A stretch of DNA of 64,000 bases from Vibrio gigantis (GCF_024347515.1 NZ_AP025492.1:2418001-2482000); one strand, 5' to 3'. Positions 49,559-58,972 are shown, counted from the first letter of the stretch. The notes: generated by a model not told the origin, from the letters alone. Program-made: numbers and translations.

Positions 49559-50479
49559 TTAGTAGCGAATTTTCGGGTCAATCAGCGCTAGCAAAATATC
49601 AACGATTGCGTTGAACAAGATGAATAGGAAACCAATCAAGATGGTTACACCCATTACTAGCGAGTAGTCACGGTTAAACGCGGCGTTAACAAACAGCTTA
49701 CCGATACCTGGTAGGCCGAAGATGGTTTCAACAACAACAGAACCTGTGATAATACCCACAAACGCAGGTCCCATGTAAGAAACAACAGGCAGCATTGCTG
49801 GCTTAAGTGCATGTTTTAGAATGATATAACGGTAGCTTAAACCTTTTGCACGAGCAGTTCGGATAAAGTTACTGTTTAGCGTTTCAATCATGCTACCACG
49901 AGTAATACGAGCGAAAGTTGCTACGTACAGAAGAGACATCGCGATAACAGGCAGCACGATGTACATGAATGTACCGCCATGCCAGCCACCTGCTGGGAAT
50001 ATGTTCCAGTGCAGGGAGAAAAGGTAAATAAGTGCCGGTGCCAACACGAAGGATGGCATCACCACCCCCAGCATGGCGGTCGACATAATGGTGTAGTCGA
50101 CCCAGGTATTATGCTTCAAGGCGGCAATTGTCCCGACGGTGACCCCCATCAATAGTGTGAAGATAAAGGCAACGAAACCTACCTTCGCAGATACTGGAAG
50201 TGCAACCGCGATCAGCTCATTTACTGTGTAATCTTGGTATTTAAAAGAGGGACCGAAGTCACCTTGTAAGATATTTGTCAAATACGTGGTGTATTGTTCA
50301 AATACTGGTTTATCTAAGCCGTATTTAGCTTCGATGTTAGCCATAACTTCTGGCGGTAATGGACGCTCGCTTGAAAACGGGTTACCCGGTGCGAAACGCA
50401 TGAGAAAGAAAGATATAGTGATCAACACCAACATGGTTGGAATCGCTTCAAATATCCTTTTCATAATGAATTTAAGCAT
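49559..50479 (-). CDS. oppB: Oligopeptide ABC transporter permease OppB
   Basis: The first permease half of the importer, partner of OppC. Six membrane helices are visible, beginning IMKRIFEAIPTMLVLITISFFLMRFAPGNPF, and the EAA loop is NFIRTARAKGLSYRYIILKHALKPAMLPVVS; the family segment VVETIFGLPGIGKLFVNAAFNRDY follows. The 306-residue length equals E. coli OppB. It is 114 bp downstream of oppA, with a strong hairpin in the gap that may lower its expression against oppA. Confidence 0.95.
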   Translation of the reverse strand: MLKFIMKRIFEAIPTMLVLITISFFLMRFAPGNPFSSERPLPPEVMANIEAKYGLDKPVFEQYTTYLTNILQGDFGPSFKYQDYTVNELIAVALPVSAKVGFVAFIFTLLMGVTVGTIAALKHNTWVDYTIMSTAMLGVVMPSFVLAPALIYLFSLHWNIFPAGGWHGGTFMYIVLPVIAMSLLYVATFARITRGSMIETLNSNFIRTARAKGLSYRYIILKHALKPAMLPVVSYMGPAFVGIITGSVVVETIFGLPGIGKLFVNAAFNRDYSLVMGVTILIGFLFILFNAIVDILLALIDPKIRY

Positions 50480-50517
50480 AAACTCACTCTTTCAGTCTGT
50501 GACAATTAAAATTAGAA

Positions 50518-50552
50518 AGACGCTACATGCGCGCCCTGCGCATGTAGTGTCT
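50518..50552 (-). terminator. Long hairpin between oppA and oppB
   Basis: AGACGCTACATGCGC (50518-50532) pairs with GCGCATGTAGTGTCT (50538-50552) apart from one wobble or mismatch, leaving a 5-nt loop. TTTCTAATTTT follows on the minus strand. It probably protects the oppA 3' end or stops part of transcription. Confidence 0.6.
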
Positions 50553-50593
50553 GTATCGTTATAGTTATATTAACTTTTTAGAATCGAAGCTTA

Positions 50594-52225
50594 TTATTGA
50601 GCTTTGATGTATAGGTCTTTCGAGAAGATCTTGTCTTCCGCGTTGTTGATTGGGAAACCACCAACATGCGGGTTAAGTAGACGTGATTTCACGTATTGGT
50701 AGATAGGAGCGATTGGCATATCCTTTGCCATTAGCGCCTCAGCTTCTAGGTAAAGTGCTTTACGCTCTTCTTCTGAAGTTGAGTTAAGTGCTTTATCGAT
50801 GATTTTGTCGTAAGCCGCGCTGTCGTAGTGAACACCACCAGTTGTGTTGTTACTCTTCATTAGCGTTAAGAACGAAGACGCTTCGTTGTAGTCACCACAC
50901 CAACCAGCACGTGCTACTTCGAAGTCACCAGAATCTTTAGAAGATAGGTACGTTTTCCACTCTTGGTTCTCAAGTGTTACAGAAAGACCCAGTGTTTTCT
51001 TCCACATAGAGCCTAGCGCTACAGCAATCTTCTTGTGGTTCTCAGAAGTGTTGTAAAGAAGGTTGAAGTTCAGTGGGTTATCTTTGCCGTAACCTGCTTC
51101 TTCAAGAAGACGTGCCGCTTCTGCGTTACGCTCTTTTTGAGACATCTTACCGTAAGCAGGTAGCTCAGGGTCGAAGCCAGCTGTGATTTCAGGCGTTAGG
51201 AAGTACGCAGGTTTTTGACCTTGCGCTAGGATCGCACCTGTTACGATATCACGGTCGATTGCGTAAGAGATTGCTTGACGAACTCGAACATCATCAAATG
51301 GTGCTTTCTTCGTGTTGAAGATGTAGTAGTAAGTACATAGGTTACCCGCTACAGATACATCTTCCGCGTATTCTTTTTGAAGGCGCTTGAAGTGTTCAGT
51401 TGGAAGTTCGTTTGTGAAGTCGATTTCACCAGATAGGAAGCGGTTCATTTCCGCTACTTGGTTTTCGATTGGCAAGAAGGTTACTTTATTTAGAACCGTC
51501 TTATCGTTGTTCCAGTATTGGTCGTTACGTTTTAGAACTAAACGCTCGTTAACAACCCATTTATCAACAGAGAATGCTCCGTTGCCAACAAAGTTTTCAG
51601 GCTTAGTCCACTGATCACCGTATTTTTCAACAGTCGCTTGGTGTACTGGCTTCATTGTTGTGTGGCCCATCATCATTACGAAGTATGGTACCGCTGTTTC
51701 TAATTCAACAACAAGAGTGTTTGCATCTACAGCTTTAACGCCTAGCTCGCTCTTGTCTTTCTTGCCCGCTACGATGTCCTTCGCATTCGCCATCTTGGTA
51801 TATTCCATGTACCAAGCGTATGGAGAAGCCGTTGCAGGATCCACTGCACGTTGCCAGCTGTAAACGAAATCTTCAGCTGTTACAGGATCGCCGTTAGACC
51901 ATTTTGCGTCTTTACGTAGGTGGAAAGTGAATGTTTTGTTGTCTGTCGTTTCCCAGCTTTCAGCAACACCAGGGATAGTATTGCCGTCGCCGTCTTGGTT
52001 CACTAGACCTTCTAGAAGATCACGAATTACGTGAGATTCTGGTACACCTTGAGATTTGTGTGGGTCGATAGTCGCAACTTCAGTACCGTTACCGCGAACA
52101 AGTTCCTGAACTTTTGCTAGTTCTGTACCTGCTGGAACTTCAGCAGCGATAGAAAGAGTAGACGTGGCAGCCACTGCCAAACCAGCACCTAGAAGAAGGG
52201 CCTGAGTGATTTTATTCTTGTACAT
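50594..52225 (-). CDS. oppA: Periplasmic oligopeptide-binding protein OppA
   Basis: Binds peptides in the periplasm and hands them to OppBC. A signal peptide (YKNKITQALLLGAGLAVAATSTLSIAAEVP, cleavage after about residue 27-28) precedes a mature SBP_bac_5 protein; conserved parts are NGTEVATIDPHKSQGVPESHVIRDLLEGLV, TFHLRKDAKWSNGDPVTAEDFVYSWQRAVDP and WCGDYNEASSFL. The length of 543 fits the E. coli protein (543). It is first in the operon, with a 653-bp upstream region, and is separated from oppB by a hairpin, consistent with higher expression of the binding protein. Confidence 0.96.
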   Translation of the reverse strand: MYKNKITQALLLGAGLAVAATSTLSIAAEVPAGTELAKVQELVRGNGTEVATIDPHKSQGVPESHVIRDLLEGLVNQDGDGNTIPGVAESWETTDNKTFTFHLRKDAKWSNGDPVTAEDFVYSWQRAVDPATASPYAWYMEYTKMANAKDIVAGKKDKSELGVKAVDANTLVVELETAVPYFVMMMGHTTMKPVHQATVEKYGDQWTKPENFVGNGAFSVDKWVVNERLVLKRNDQYWNNDKTVLNKVTFLPIENQVAEMNRFLSGEIDFTNELPTEHFKRLQKEYAEDVSVAGNLCTYYYIFNTKKAPFDDVRVRQAISYAIDRDIVTGAILAQGQKPAYFLTPEITAGFDPELPAYGKMSQKERNAEAARLLEEAGYGKDNPLNFNLLYNTSENHKKIAVALGSMWKKTLGLSVTLENQEWKTYLSSKDSGDFEVARAGWCGDYNEASSFLTLMKSNNTTGGVHYDSAAYDKIIDKALNSTSEEERKALYLEAEALMAKDMPIAPIYQYVKSRLLNPHVGGFPINNAEDKIFSKDLYIKAQ

Positions 52226-52794
52226 TTAATAAACTCCAAGTTTTTCCGTATTGCATCCATGACTTCTTTGCTAGGTTCACTGAACGGCAGTGATTTAGAT
52301 TTATTTAGCTCAAAATTTAAGCATAAAAATCTAAAACCTTACAAAGATTGAGGCACACACTATCAACCATTGAAGTAATTTGCCATAAACAAGTCGCAAA
52401 AAATCGGATAATTCTCCGAATTACTTAATGTAATAGTGTAAATCTCTAATAAAAACCTAATGAATAGTGAGTTACACATAAGGATTAATTAAAAAACAGC
52501 CTTTAGTGTTGATGTATCTGTATTGATACTTTTTTTTAGCATCTTATGCTAGAACACCGCCAGCAAATTAACATTAATGCCACATGAAATCTAATTGCAC
52601 ATCACATATCCCCTAAATAGACTCCACTATTTGTGAGGGTTATCACTTTATACAAAACAGCATAATGCACTGCACCAAAACGGAAAATTCGATGCACTAA
52701 TTCAGACAAAATTGATGGTTGAATTTATATGCAACAGCAGTGATTAACAATTTATTAAAGCACTGGTCGTTTATAAATCAATTAATGATGGGTA
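52226..52794 (-). promoter_or_regulatory. Long oppA upstream region with a CRP-like site
   Basis: This AT-rich region contains no credible gene. TGTGAGGGTTATCACT (52632-52647) matches the CRP site TGTGA-N6-TCACA at nine of ten key positions and lies about 405 bp upstream of oppA, so a long leader or an extra promoter would be needed. I could not choose a core promoter by eye. Confidence 0.4.
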
Positions 52795-52820
52795 CAAAAA
52801 AACCGACCTAAATGGTCGGC
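52795..52820 (-). terminator. Terminator of the moa operon
   Basis: CCGACC and GGTCGG with a TAAAT loop and T7 on the minus strand, about 60 bp past the moaE stop. Confidence 0.8.
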
Positions 52821-52878
52821 ATTTGACTGTCTCATATACAAATGAGTAAATATTGAAGCAACATCACTTTAAGAGAAA

Positions 52879-53334
52879 TTACTTCTCCCAGCGCTCTGCT
52901 GCTTTTGCATCTGAATCACGAGAATCTACCCAACGAGTCGCCTCGGTGGTACGTTCTTTTTTCCAAAACGGCGCTTTGGTTTTCAGGAAGTCCATAACAA
53001 ACTCACAAGCTTCAAAGGCAGCACTTCGGTGCGCACTCGATACACCAACGTAAACAATCTGGTCACCGATATCTAGGTCACCAACGCGGTGAATCACTCG
53101 CATTTTCAGGATAGGCCAGCGTGCTTCAGCTTGATCACAAATCTCGCTCAGCGACTTCTCTGTCATCCCCGGATAGTGCTCCAGAGACAAACCAATCACA
53201 TTGTCGCCAAGGTTCATGTCGCGAACTTTACCAACAAAGGTCACAACAGCGCCTGCAGAGGTGCCTTCAGAGAGAAATGCGTACTCATCAGCAACAGAGA
53301 AGTCTTCAGTAGTCACTACTACTCTTGAATCCAT
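52879..53334 (-). CDS. moaE: Molybdopterin synthase catalytic subunit MoaE
   Basis: The large subunit of molybdopterin synthase, which puts two sulfurs from MoaD thiocarboxylate into precursor Z. The family parts are GAVVTFVGKVRDMN, LSLEHYPGMTEKSL, VIHRVGDLDIGDQIVYVGVSSAHRSAAFEACEFVMDFLKTKAPFWKKE, with the last Lys pair at the active site. The length of 151 residues is that of E. coli MoaE. It lies 2 bp after the moaD stop and is the last gene of the operon. Confidence 0.95.
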   Translation of the reverse strand: MDSRVVVTTEDFSVADEYAFLSEGTSAGAVVTFVGKVRDMNLGDNVIGLSLEHYPGMTEKSLSEICDQAEARWPILKMRVIHRVGDLDIGDQIVYVGVSSAHRSAAFEACEFVMDFLKTKAPFWKKERTTEATRWVDSRDSDAKAAERWEK

Positions 53335-53336
53335 GA

Positions 53337-53582
53337 CTAGCCTCCAGTTACAGGTGGGAAGAAAGCCACTTCGTCACCGTCTTTCACTTCAGTCGTCAAA
53401 GGCACGATAGATTGGTTAAGCGCAGCCAGAAGCTTACCCTCTTCCAAAGCGATATCCCATTTGCCTTCTTGTTCTACAAGGTGACTGCGAATCGCTTCAA
53501 TCGTCTTGAACTGTGCATCAACTTCAACGCTGTCCACACCAACAAGTTCACGAGTTTGAGCAAAGAAAAGTACTGTAATCAT
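53337..53582 (-). CDS. moaD: Molybdopterin synthase sulfur carrier subunit MoaD
   Basis: A ubiquitin-fold protein of 81 residues whose C-terminal Gly-Gly (FFPPVTGG) is adenylated and turned into a thiocarboxylate as sulfur donor. The start overlaps the moaC stop as ATGA, so the two are translationally coupled. Its small size, the [12 protein letters not shown] start and the intact GG tail leave little doubt. Confidence 0.95.
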   Translation of the reverse strand: MITVLFFAQTRELVGVDSVEVDAQFKTIEAIRSHLVEQEGKWDIALEEGKLLAALNQSIVPLTTEVKDGDEVAFFPPVTGG

Positions 53583-54058
53583 GATTCCACCTTAAAGTGA
53601 CCAGATTTACCACCCGTCTTCTCTAACAAGCGTACATTCTCGATAACAATGTCTTTCTGAACAGCTTTACACATATCGTAAATCGTTAACGCAGCAACAG
53701 AAGCAGCCGTTAGCGCTTCCATTTCTACGCCGGTCTTACCTGCAAGCTTACAAACAGATTCGATGCGAACCTTGTTTTCAGACTCGATAGCTTCAAGCTG
53801 CACTTCTACTTTGGTTAATAGTAGAGGGTGACACAGTGGAATCAGATCCCACGTCTTCTTAGCCGCTTGAATACCCGCGATACGTGCCGTTGCGAAAACA
53901 TCACCTTTATGGTGGCTACCAGAAACAATCAGCTCTAGCGTTTCAGCCGACATGTGTACGAAAGCTTCCGCTCTCGCTTCACGTACTGTCTCAGCTTTAG
54001 CCGATACATCGACCATGTTTGCTTCGCCAGACGCGTTAATGTGTGTAAATTGGCTCAT
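53579..54058 (-). CDS. moaC: Cyclic pyranopterin monophosphate synthase MoaC
   Basis: Works after MoaA to make cyclic pyranopterin monophosphate (precursor Z) from the GTP-derived intermediate. [32 protein letters not shown] and [26 protein letters not shown] are signature stretches with the active-site residues. The ATG at 54058 gives [19 protein letters not shown], equal to the E. coli start, and a 159-residue product; the two extra codons above it would need a TTG start. It is 12 bp after moaB and overlaps moaD. Confidence 0.95.
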   Translation of the reverse strand: MSQFTHINASGEANMVDVSAKAETVREARAEAFVHMSAETLELIVSGSHHKGDVFATARIAGIQAAKKTWDLIPLCHPLLLTKVEVQLEAIESENKVRIESVCKLAGKTGVEMEALTAASVAALTIYDMCKAVQKDIVIENVRLLEKTGGKSGHFKVES

Positions 54059-54070
54059 ACTCAAACCGCC

Positions 54071-54583
54071 TTATACAGAAAGGTGTGGCATGAAGTTACA
54101 AGGGCGGTGGCTAGCATCCATCTGTTGCTTGATGATCTTAGTCCAACCTGTGCGACAAGCACCTGTAGAACCTGGCATTGCAAAGATTACTGTGTGGTTA
54201 GCAAAGCCCGCAATCGCACGAGATTGAATTGTCGATGTACCGATCTCTTCGTAAGACACTTGGCGGAATAGCTCACCAAAGCCTTCTACTTCTTTGTCGA
54301 ATAGTGGCTTAAGCGCTTCAGGAGTGCTGTCACGAGAAGTGAAACCCGTACCGCCTGTGATCATGATTGCTTGTACGCTTTCATCAGCGATCCACTTAGA
54401 TACGATCGCGCGGATCTTGTACATATCGTCAATAACGATTTGTTTATCAACAACGTTGTGGCCCGCTTCTTTAGCATGTTCAGCTAGGTAACCACCTGAC
54501 GTGTCATTTTCTTCTGTACGCGTATCTGAAACCGTTAGTACTGCGATGTTTGCTGCTTGGAATTTGCTTTCTGCGTGACCCAT
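54071..54583 (-). CDS. moaB: Molybdenum cofactor biosynthesis protein MoaB
   Basis: A MogA/MoaB-family protein that binds molybdopterin and may adenylate it; in E. coli MogA does the main work and the need for MoaB is unclear. NIAVLTVSDTRTEENDTSGG, IMITGGTGFTSRDSTPEAL and the ending AMPGSTGACRTGWTKIIKQQMD are conserved. The length of 170 is standard. It lies between moaA and moaC, with a 90-bp gap from moaA, the same order as in E. coli. Confidence 0.93.
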   Translation of the reverse strand: MGHAESKFQAANIAVLTVSDTRTEENDTSGGYLAEHAKEAGHNVVDKQIVIDDMYKIRAIVSKWIADESVQAIMITGGTGFTSRDSTPEALKPLFDKEVEGFGELFRQVSYEEIGTSTIQSRAIAGFANHTVIFAMPGSTGACRTGWTKIIKQQMDASHRPCNFMPHLSV

Positions 54584-54673
54584 TTGTTCACCTATATAAA
54601 TTTTTCAATGATTAGACTGATTCGCCCAGCCTAAAGAAGCAGAGCGATAAAATGCTTTAGAGTATATAGCGGG

Positions 54674-55663
54674 TTAGCCGCCGATTGACGCCAAGTTTGG
54701 AGTCATTCCGCTGTTGCCATCATGCAAGAAGTGGCTAACAGACTTGGTTTGAAGCTGAGCCTGAATTCGGTCAATGAGTGCTTGCTCTTGTTGATCTTCT
54801 TGAATCAGATCTCTCAGTTCAACACCGTGGTCGCCAAACAGACATAGGTGAAGCTTACCGGTCGCAGAAACGCGCAGGCGGTTACAACTCTCACAAAAGT
54901 CTTTCTCGTAAGGCATGATCAAACCAATTTCACCCTTATAGTCTGGGTGGACAAACACTTGCGCTGGGCCATCATTAACGGCTTTGACTTTTAATAGCCA
55001 ACCATTAGCAATTAGCTGATTACGAATCGCAACGCCAGACAAATGGTGTTTATCAAACAATTCGTCCATCTCGCCAGTTTTCATCAGCTCGATAAAACGT
55101 AATTGAATAGGTTTGTCTTTGATCCAATTAAGGAAGGCTGGTAATTCCTGACTGTTGAGGTCTTTCATTAATACGACGTTCACTTTGACTTGTTCAAAGC
55201 CAACCTCAAACGCTTTATCAATGCCTCGCATAACCTCAGTAAACTTATTCTCACCAGTGATCTGATGGAACATGCGTGAATCTAAGCTATCCACGCTCAC
55301 GTTTATATGGGTTAAACCAGCATCACGCCATTGCCCTACTTGTTTCTCCATGCGGTAGCCATTGGTTGTCGTGGCTACTTTTTCGATGCCTGGAGTAGAA
55401 GCAACGGTATGTATGATTTCAGGAAAGTCTTTACGCAGACTCGGCTCTCCGCCTGTAATGCGGATCTTTGAGGTACCACAATCTGCAAACGCTTTAACAA
55501 CGCGTTTGATCTCGGGAACACTTAAAAAAGACGAGTTTTTTTGCCCTGACGGTTTATAACCATCTGGTAAGCAGTAAGTACATTTAAAGTTACAGACGTC
55601 TGTAACCGACAAGCGCAAGTAATAAAACTTGCGATGGAATCTATCTTCGAATTGTTGCGCCAC
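54674..55663 (-). CDS. moaA: GTP 3',8-cyclase MoaA
   Basis: A radical-SAM enzyme that makes the first committed step of molybdenum cofactor synthesis from GTP. The N-terminal cluster cysteines are in [18 protein letters not shown]; the C-terminal second cluster has [21 protein letters not shown]; the last two residues are the conserved Gly-Gly (SIGG). I choose the GTG at 55663 as start: it lines up with the ATG of E. coli MoaA ([13 protein letters not shown] against MASQLTDAFARKF), has AAAGGTG upstream and sits at the end of the riboswitch. A longer frame to 55678 would run into the aptamer. The product is 329 residues. Confidence 0.94.
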   Translation of the reverse strand: MAQQFEDRFHRKFYYLRLSVTDVCNFKCTYCLPDGYKPSGQKNSSFLSVPEIKRVVKAFADCGTSKIRITGGEPSLRKDFPEIIHTVASTPGIEKVATTTNGYRMEKQVGQWRDAGLTHINVSVDSLDSRMFHQITGENKFTEVMRGIDKAFEVGFEQVKVNVVLMKDLNSQELPAFLNWIKDKPIQLRFIELMKTGEMDELFDKHHLSGVAIRNQLIANGWLLKVKAVNDGPAQVFVHPDYKGEIGLIMPYEKDFCESCNRLRVSATGKLHLCLFGDHGVELRDLIQEDQQEQALIDRIQAQLQTKSVSHFLHDGNSGMTPNLASIGG

Positions 55664-55665
55664 GG

Positions 55666-55815
55666 AACACCTTTCCAAACACGGGAGGCATAATCATTTC
55701 CAATTAAGCCCTTGTGACAACATGTCACTGGCTCTTGATGCGTATCGGTACAGCAAATACCACTGTGCGACTTAGCATGCGAGAGCTCGGAGTTATGGCA
55801 ACTGGGCGTTATATT
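55666..55815 (-). ncRNA. Molybdenum cofactor (Moco) riboswitch upstream of moaA
   Basis: On the minus strand the segment ends with GCCTCCCGTGTTTGGAAAGG directly before the moaA GTG. This matches, as I recall it, the E. coli moaA Moco RNA motif (GCCTCCCGTATCTGGAAAGG before its ATG), including the GGAAATGA stretch about 20 nt earlier. A strong inner hairpin GTGACATGTTGTCAC lies upstream. The aptamer's last helix holds the ribosome site (AAAGGTG), so cofactor binding should block translation. Outer limits are approximate. Confidence 0.85.
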
Positions 55816-55998
55816 CACACGCGCAGTAGCTGAGTAATAAAATACTTAATATTTGTACGTGAATCTAGCTTTGATGACAAAAAACGGGTCACATCGGCAA
55901 AAAAAACGTATCAAACCCTCAAAATAACTCTTGTTGAGTATCTGACGAGAAGCATTTAACCTAAATTATAGTTGGTAATAACCTAACAAGAACAATAA

Positions 55999-56886
55999 AT
56001 GAATATTTACTCTTCAAAGAAAGTCGTAGCAATCGGCGGTGGCCATGGCTTAGGTCGCATGCTAGCTGCATTAAAAGACTTTGGGAACAACGCAACTGGC
56101 ATTGTTGCAACGACAGATAACGGTGGCTCCACCGGACGCATTCGAGATTGCCAGGGCGGCATCGCATGGGGAGATACTCGCAACTGTATCAACCAATTAA
56201 TCACTGAACCGTCGATCAGTTCGATGATGTTTGAGTATCGCTTTCGCGGACAAGGTGAGTTAGACGGCCACAACTTAGGTAACCTAATGCTAACGGCGTT
56301 AGACAATCTTTCCGTTCGCCCATTGGAAGCGATTAACCTAATTCGTAACATGCTCAAAGTCGATGTCAATATCGTCCCGATGACCGAGCATCCTTCGGAT
56401 CTCACAGCCCTATCAATGGACGGCCGTTGGGTAACTGGCGAAACCAACGTTGATGACATGACAGAAAAGCTACGCATGATGGACTTGTCTCCAGAAGTGC
56501 CTGCAACCAAAGAAGCTGTTGCTGCCGTTGAGCAAGCAGACTGTATTGTCCTTGGCCCAGGAAGCTTTTTAACCAGTGTTATGCCGCCACTGCTACTGCC
56601 AGAAATTGGTAAAGCAATCGCAGAAAACACCACGGCAAAAGTTATCTTCGTTGAAAACCTTTCTCCGGAGCACGGTCCTGCAGGGAAAATGACGCTTCAA
56701 GAGCAATTGGAGTGGTGTGAACGTACCTGTAAGGCAAGAAAAATAGACATTGTGTTGGGCAATGAACCACACCCTGAACTAGAAGGGCTATGGAATTGCG
56801 TGACCACTGATCTTGCCTCTCCAAACCGAGATTGGCGACACGACCGCGTAAAACTCCAACAAGCGATTAGGGAGCAGTTGGCTTAA
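55999..56886 (+). CDS. ybhK: Gluconeogenesis factor-like protein YbhK/YvcK (CofD-like)
   Basis: A protein of the YvcK/CofD-like family; in Bacillus YvcK is required for growth on gluconeogenic carbon and for cell shape, and binds UDP-sugars. KKVVAIGGGHGLGRMLAALKDF with a glycine-rich nucleotide loop, TTDNGGSTGRIRD, AWGDTRNCINQL, GHNLGNLMLTAL and VLGPGSFLTSVMP are signature segments. The length of 295 is close to E. coli YbhK (302). It is divergent from moaA, as in E. coli, and convergent with luxU. The role in this organism is not known. Confidence 0.9.
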   Translation: MNIYSSKKVVAIGGGHGLGRMLAALKDFGNNATGIVATTDNGGSTGRIRDCQGGIAWGDTRNCINQLITEPSISSMMFEYRFRGQGELDGHNLGNLMLTALDNLSVRPLEAINLIRNMLKVDVNIVPMTEHPSDLTALSMDGRWVTGETNVDDMTEKLRMMDLSPEVPATKEAVAAVEQADCIVLGPGSFLTSVMPPLLLPEIGKAIAENTTAKVIFVENLSPEHGPAGKMTLQEQLEWCERTCKARKIDIVLGNEPHPELEGLWNCVTTDLASPNRDWRHDRVKLQQAIREQLA

Positions 56887-56920
56887 CTTAGTTAACTGAA
56901 TCTGATTTCCAAATCCCAAT

Positions 56921-56947
56921 AAAAAAGGAGCATCACGCTCCTTTTTT
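56921..56947. terminator. Bidirectional terminator between ybhK and luxU
   Basis: AAAAAAGGAGC and GCTCCTTTTTT with an ATCAC loop, 34 bp after ybhK and 24 bp from the luxU stop. Confidence 0.9.
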
Positions 56948-56970
56948 AATCTCAGTAATAACTCGCCGTT

Positions 56971-57315
56971 TTAGAGATCCGTCATCAACTGCTGATATTC
57001 AGTGTACGTCGATAACAACAGTTCTTGCATATCTTGAAAATCAACCTCAGTGACAGGCAGCGCTTGCTTCACTTTTGCGTCTAAGCTAATCGCAAAGCTA
57101 CACAAAGAATCCGCACCAAAGCTCGCTGCGCTGCTCTTAAGTGCATGGCTGATATCGGCCAAGTACTTAGATGTATCCGACTCTTTATTTATCTCTAGGT
57201 GTTCGTAGTAACCTTTCAATTCACCTAAAAAGATTTCCAGTAAAACTGGGACATTCTCTTGCCCTATTTCACCGGCAAGCTCATCAACTTTTTGCTGATT
57301 TAATACTTTGGTCAT
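56971..57315 (-). CDS. luxU: Phosphorelay protein LuxU
   Basis: A histidine phosphotransfer (Hpt) protein that carries phosphate from the quorum-sensing hybrid kinases (LuxN, LuxPQ/CqsS in relatives) to LuxO. It is a four-helix protein of 114 residues; the phospho-accepting histidine is H57 in [20 protein letters not shown], one residue from H58 of V. harveyi LuxU. It lies 24 bp after luxO in the same operon, the standard Vibrio arrangement. Confidence 0.94.
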   Translation of the reverse strand: MTKVLNQQKVDELAGEIGQENVPVLLEIFLGELKGYYEHLEINKESDTSKYLADISHALKSSAASFGADSLCSFAISLDAKVKQALPVTEVDFQDMQELLLSTYTEYQQLMTDL

Positions 57316-57339
57316 TATTATTTTCTTATTGTTTGGTGA

Positions 57340-58728
57340 TTACTGCTTCGCATTCCACGTTTGCAACTTACGGTATATCGTCGACGGACTGACATCTAAA
57401 AAACCTGCCGCACGAGGGATGTTACCATCACATGCTTTGATGGCCTGTTCGATAGCCGTTTTCTCAGTGATCCACAATGGGAAAATATCTTTTACCGTGA
57501 TGTCTTCATTCTGCTTCTCTTTCAATCGCAGACTGTTTTCAATCGGTTGGTTCAAGGGGGGGGGAAGCATGTTAAGAGTAATCTCTTTACCATTATTCAA
57601 AACCACCACGTTTCGCAATACGTTTTGCAACTGACGAACGTTACCCGGCCACTCATATTGATTAAAACGATCCAGCACTTCTTGAGCAAAACGTACAAAC
57701 GCCTTCCCTTCCTCGACCGACATATAACCTAGTAGCGAGTAGGCAATCTCGATGACATCTTCTCCGCGCTCGCGCAATGGCGGCAAGTGCAGCGGAATCA
57801 CGTATAAACGATAGTATAAATCTTCTCTAAAGCGACCTTCTTGTACTTCTTTCCAAGGGTCACGGTTGGTTGCACAAACAAAGCGCACATCAACACTCTT
57901 CATTTTTGAAGAGCCGACTTTTTGGAAGGTACCGGTTTGAATGAAACGAAGAAGCTTAGTTTGCAGCTCAAGATCCATTTCGCACAACTCATCGAGGAAC
58001 AGTGTCCCACCATCAGCAAGTTCAGCAGCCCCTTGGCGGTCAGTTGCCGCACCAGTAAAGGCGCCTTTAACGTGACCAAACAGCTCACTTTCAATCAGAT
58101 CTTTAGGAATCGCCGCACAGTTAATCGCAATGAAAGGCTTGTCACCACGCTTGCTCGCCGCATGAATCGCTTCTGCACATACCTCTTTACCCGTACCACT
58201 TTCACCAGTAATGAAAATGCTCGCCTTACTTGATGCAGCAGAATCGATAGTTCGGTAAACCTGCTGCATGGTTTGGCTGCTACCAATGAAACCTTGATAG
58301 TTCTGATTTCCCGGATGTTCAGAGCTGTTTTTAAGCTTGGTGGCTTTGCGGATCGCGTTGTTCACCGTAATACGGAGTCGGTCAGCTTCACACGGCTTGA
58401 TAAGGAAATCTTGAGAACCATGACGCATGGCTTCTACGGCGGTATCGATAGAGCCGTGAGCCGTCATGAAAATAACAGGAACTTCAGGGTATTTTTGTTT
58501 TACAGCAAATAATACGTCCATACCCGTCATATCAGGCAAACGTAGATCTAATAAAATAAGGTCTGGGATTCGATGATTCAAACTCTCGATTGCATCGCGG
58601 CCAGTGCCGACTATGTTGATATCAATTTCGAGCGGTGTAAGATACGAGCGATATAACGCTGCTACCGAAGCCGTATCCTCTACCATCAACAAATACTTCG
58701 ATTTGTTATCTAGCGTTTTTGATTGCAT
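57340..58728 (-). CDS. luxO: Quorum-sensing response regulator LuxO
   Basis: When phosphorylated at low cell density, LuxO works with sigma-54 to switch on the Qrr small RNAs, which repress the LuxR/HapR-type master regulator. The receiver domain has its phospho-aspartate in [16 protein letters not shown] (D61 from this start; D47 if the internal Met at residue 15 is used, matching V. harveyi numbering). The AAA+ domain has Walker [13 protein letters not shown], the sigma-54 contact GAFTGA and Walker B GTLFLDEL; a Fis-type helix-turn-helix ([20 protein letters not shown]) ends it. A short TAGGA site supports the upstream ATG, though the shorter form is possible. The product is 462 residues. 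Confidence 0.96.
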   Translation of the reverse strand: MQSKTLDNKSKYLLMVEDTASVAALYRSYLTPLEIDINIVGTGRDAIESLNHRIPDLILLDLRLPDMTGMDVLFAVKQKYPEVPVIFMTAHGSIDTAVEAMRHGSQDFLIKPCEADRLRITVNNAIRKATKLKNSSEHPGNQNYQGFIGSSQTMQQVYRTIDSAASSKASIFITGESGTGKEVCAEAIHAASKRGDKPFIAINCAAIPKDLIESELFGHVKGAFTGAATDRQGAAELADGGTLFLDELCEMDLELQTKLLRFIQTGTFQKVGSSKMKSVDVRFVCATNRDPWKEVQEGRFREDLYYRLYVIPLHLPPLRERGEDVIEIAYSLLGYMSVEEGKAFVRFAQEVLDRFNQYEWPGNVRQLQNVLRNVVVLNNGKEITLNMLPPPLNQPIENSLRLKEKQNEDITVKDIFPLWITEKTAIEQAIKACDGNIPRAAGFLDVSPSTIYRKLQTWNAKQ

Positions 58729-58775
58729 ATCCTAGCCATTTATAATTTGCATTTCTTATTATAGTCGCATTCCGC

Positions 58776-58790
58776 TTTGCATTATGCAAA
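58776..58790. promoter_or_regulatory. LuxO-type binding palindrome
   Basis: TTTGCATTATGCAAA is a perfect 15-bp palindrome about an odd centre and contains TTGCA-W3-TGCAA, the known LuxO-binding pattern. It lies 48 bp upstream of luxO and about 90 bp upstream of the qrr1 start, so it could serve both activation of qrr1 and control of luxO itself. A half site (TTTGCA) also lies at 58746-58751. Confidence 0.8.
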
Positions 58791-58853
58791 TTAGCCACAA
58801 TATTTGTAGTGTGTTTTTTTACTTACTTCAAAAAATCAATGTTTTATCTATCT

Positions 58854-58869
58854 GGCACGAACGATGCAA
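58854..58869 (+). promoter_or_regulatory. Sigma-54 promoter of qrr1
   Basis: TGGCACGAACGATGCA fits the -24/-12 pattern TGGCAC-N5-TTGCA with one change. It lies about 11 bp before the expected qrr1 start, and downstream of the LuxO palindrome. Confidence 0.85.
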
Positions 58870-58878
58870 CTGTGTAAA

Positions 58879-58972
58879 TGACCTTCGGGTCACCTAGCCA
58901 ACTGACGTTGTTAGTGGACCGTGTGTTCACAAACGTAAGCCAGTAGAACATTTACTACTGGCTGTTTTTTTG
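58879..58972 (+). ncRNA. qrr1: Quorum regulatory small RNA Qrr1
   Basis: An Hfq-dependent small RNA that pairs with the mRNAs of the master quorum regulator and luxO. The hallmark core CTAGCCAACTGACGTTGTTA (58894-58913) follows a first hairpin TGACC-TTCG-GGTCA. The 3' end is a rho-independent terminator, AGCCAGTAG / CTACTGGCT with T7 (58939-58972). It is read from the sigma-54 promoter at 58854, divergent from luxO and convergent with uvrB; this luxO-qrr1-uvrB layout is that of other vibrios. The 5' end is set by the promoter and is good to within a few bases. Confidence 0.93.
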
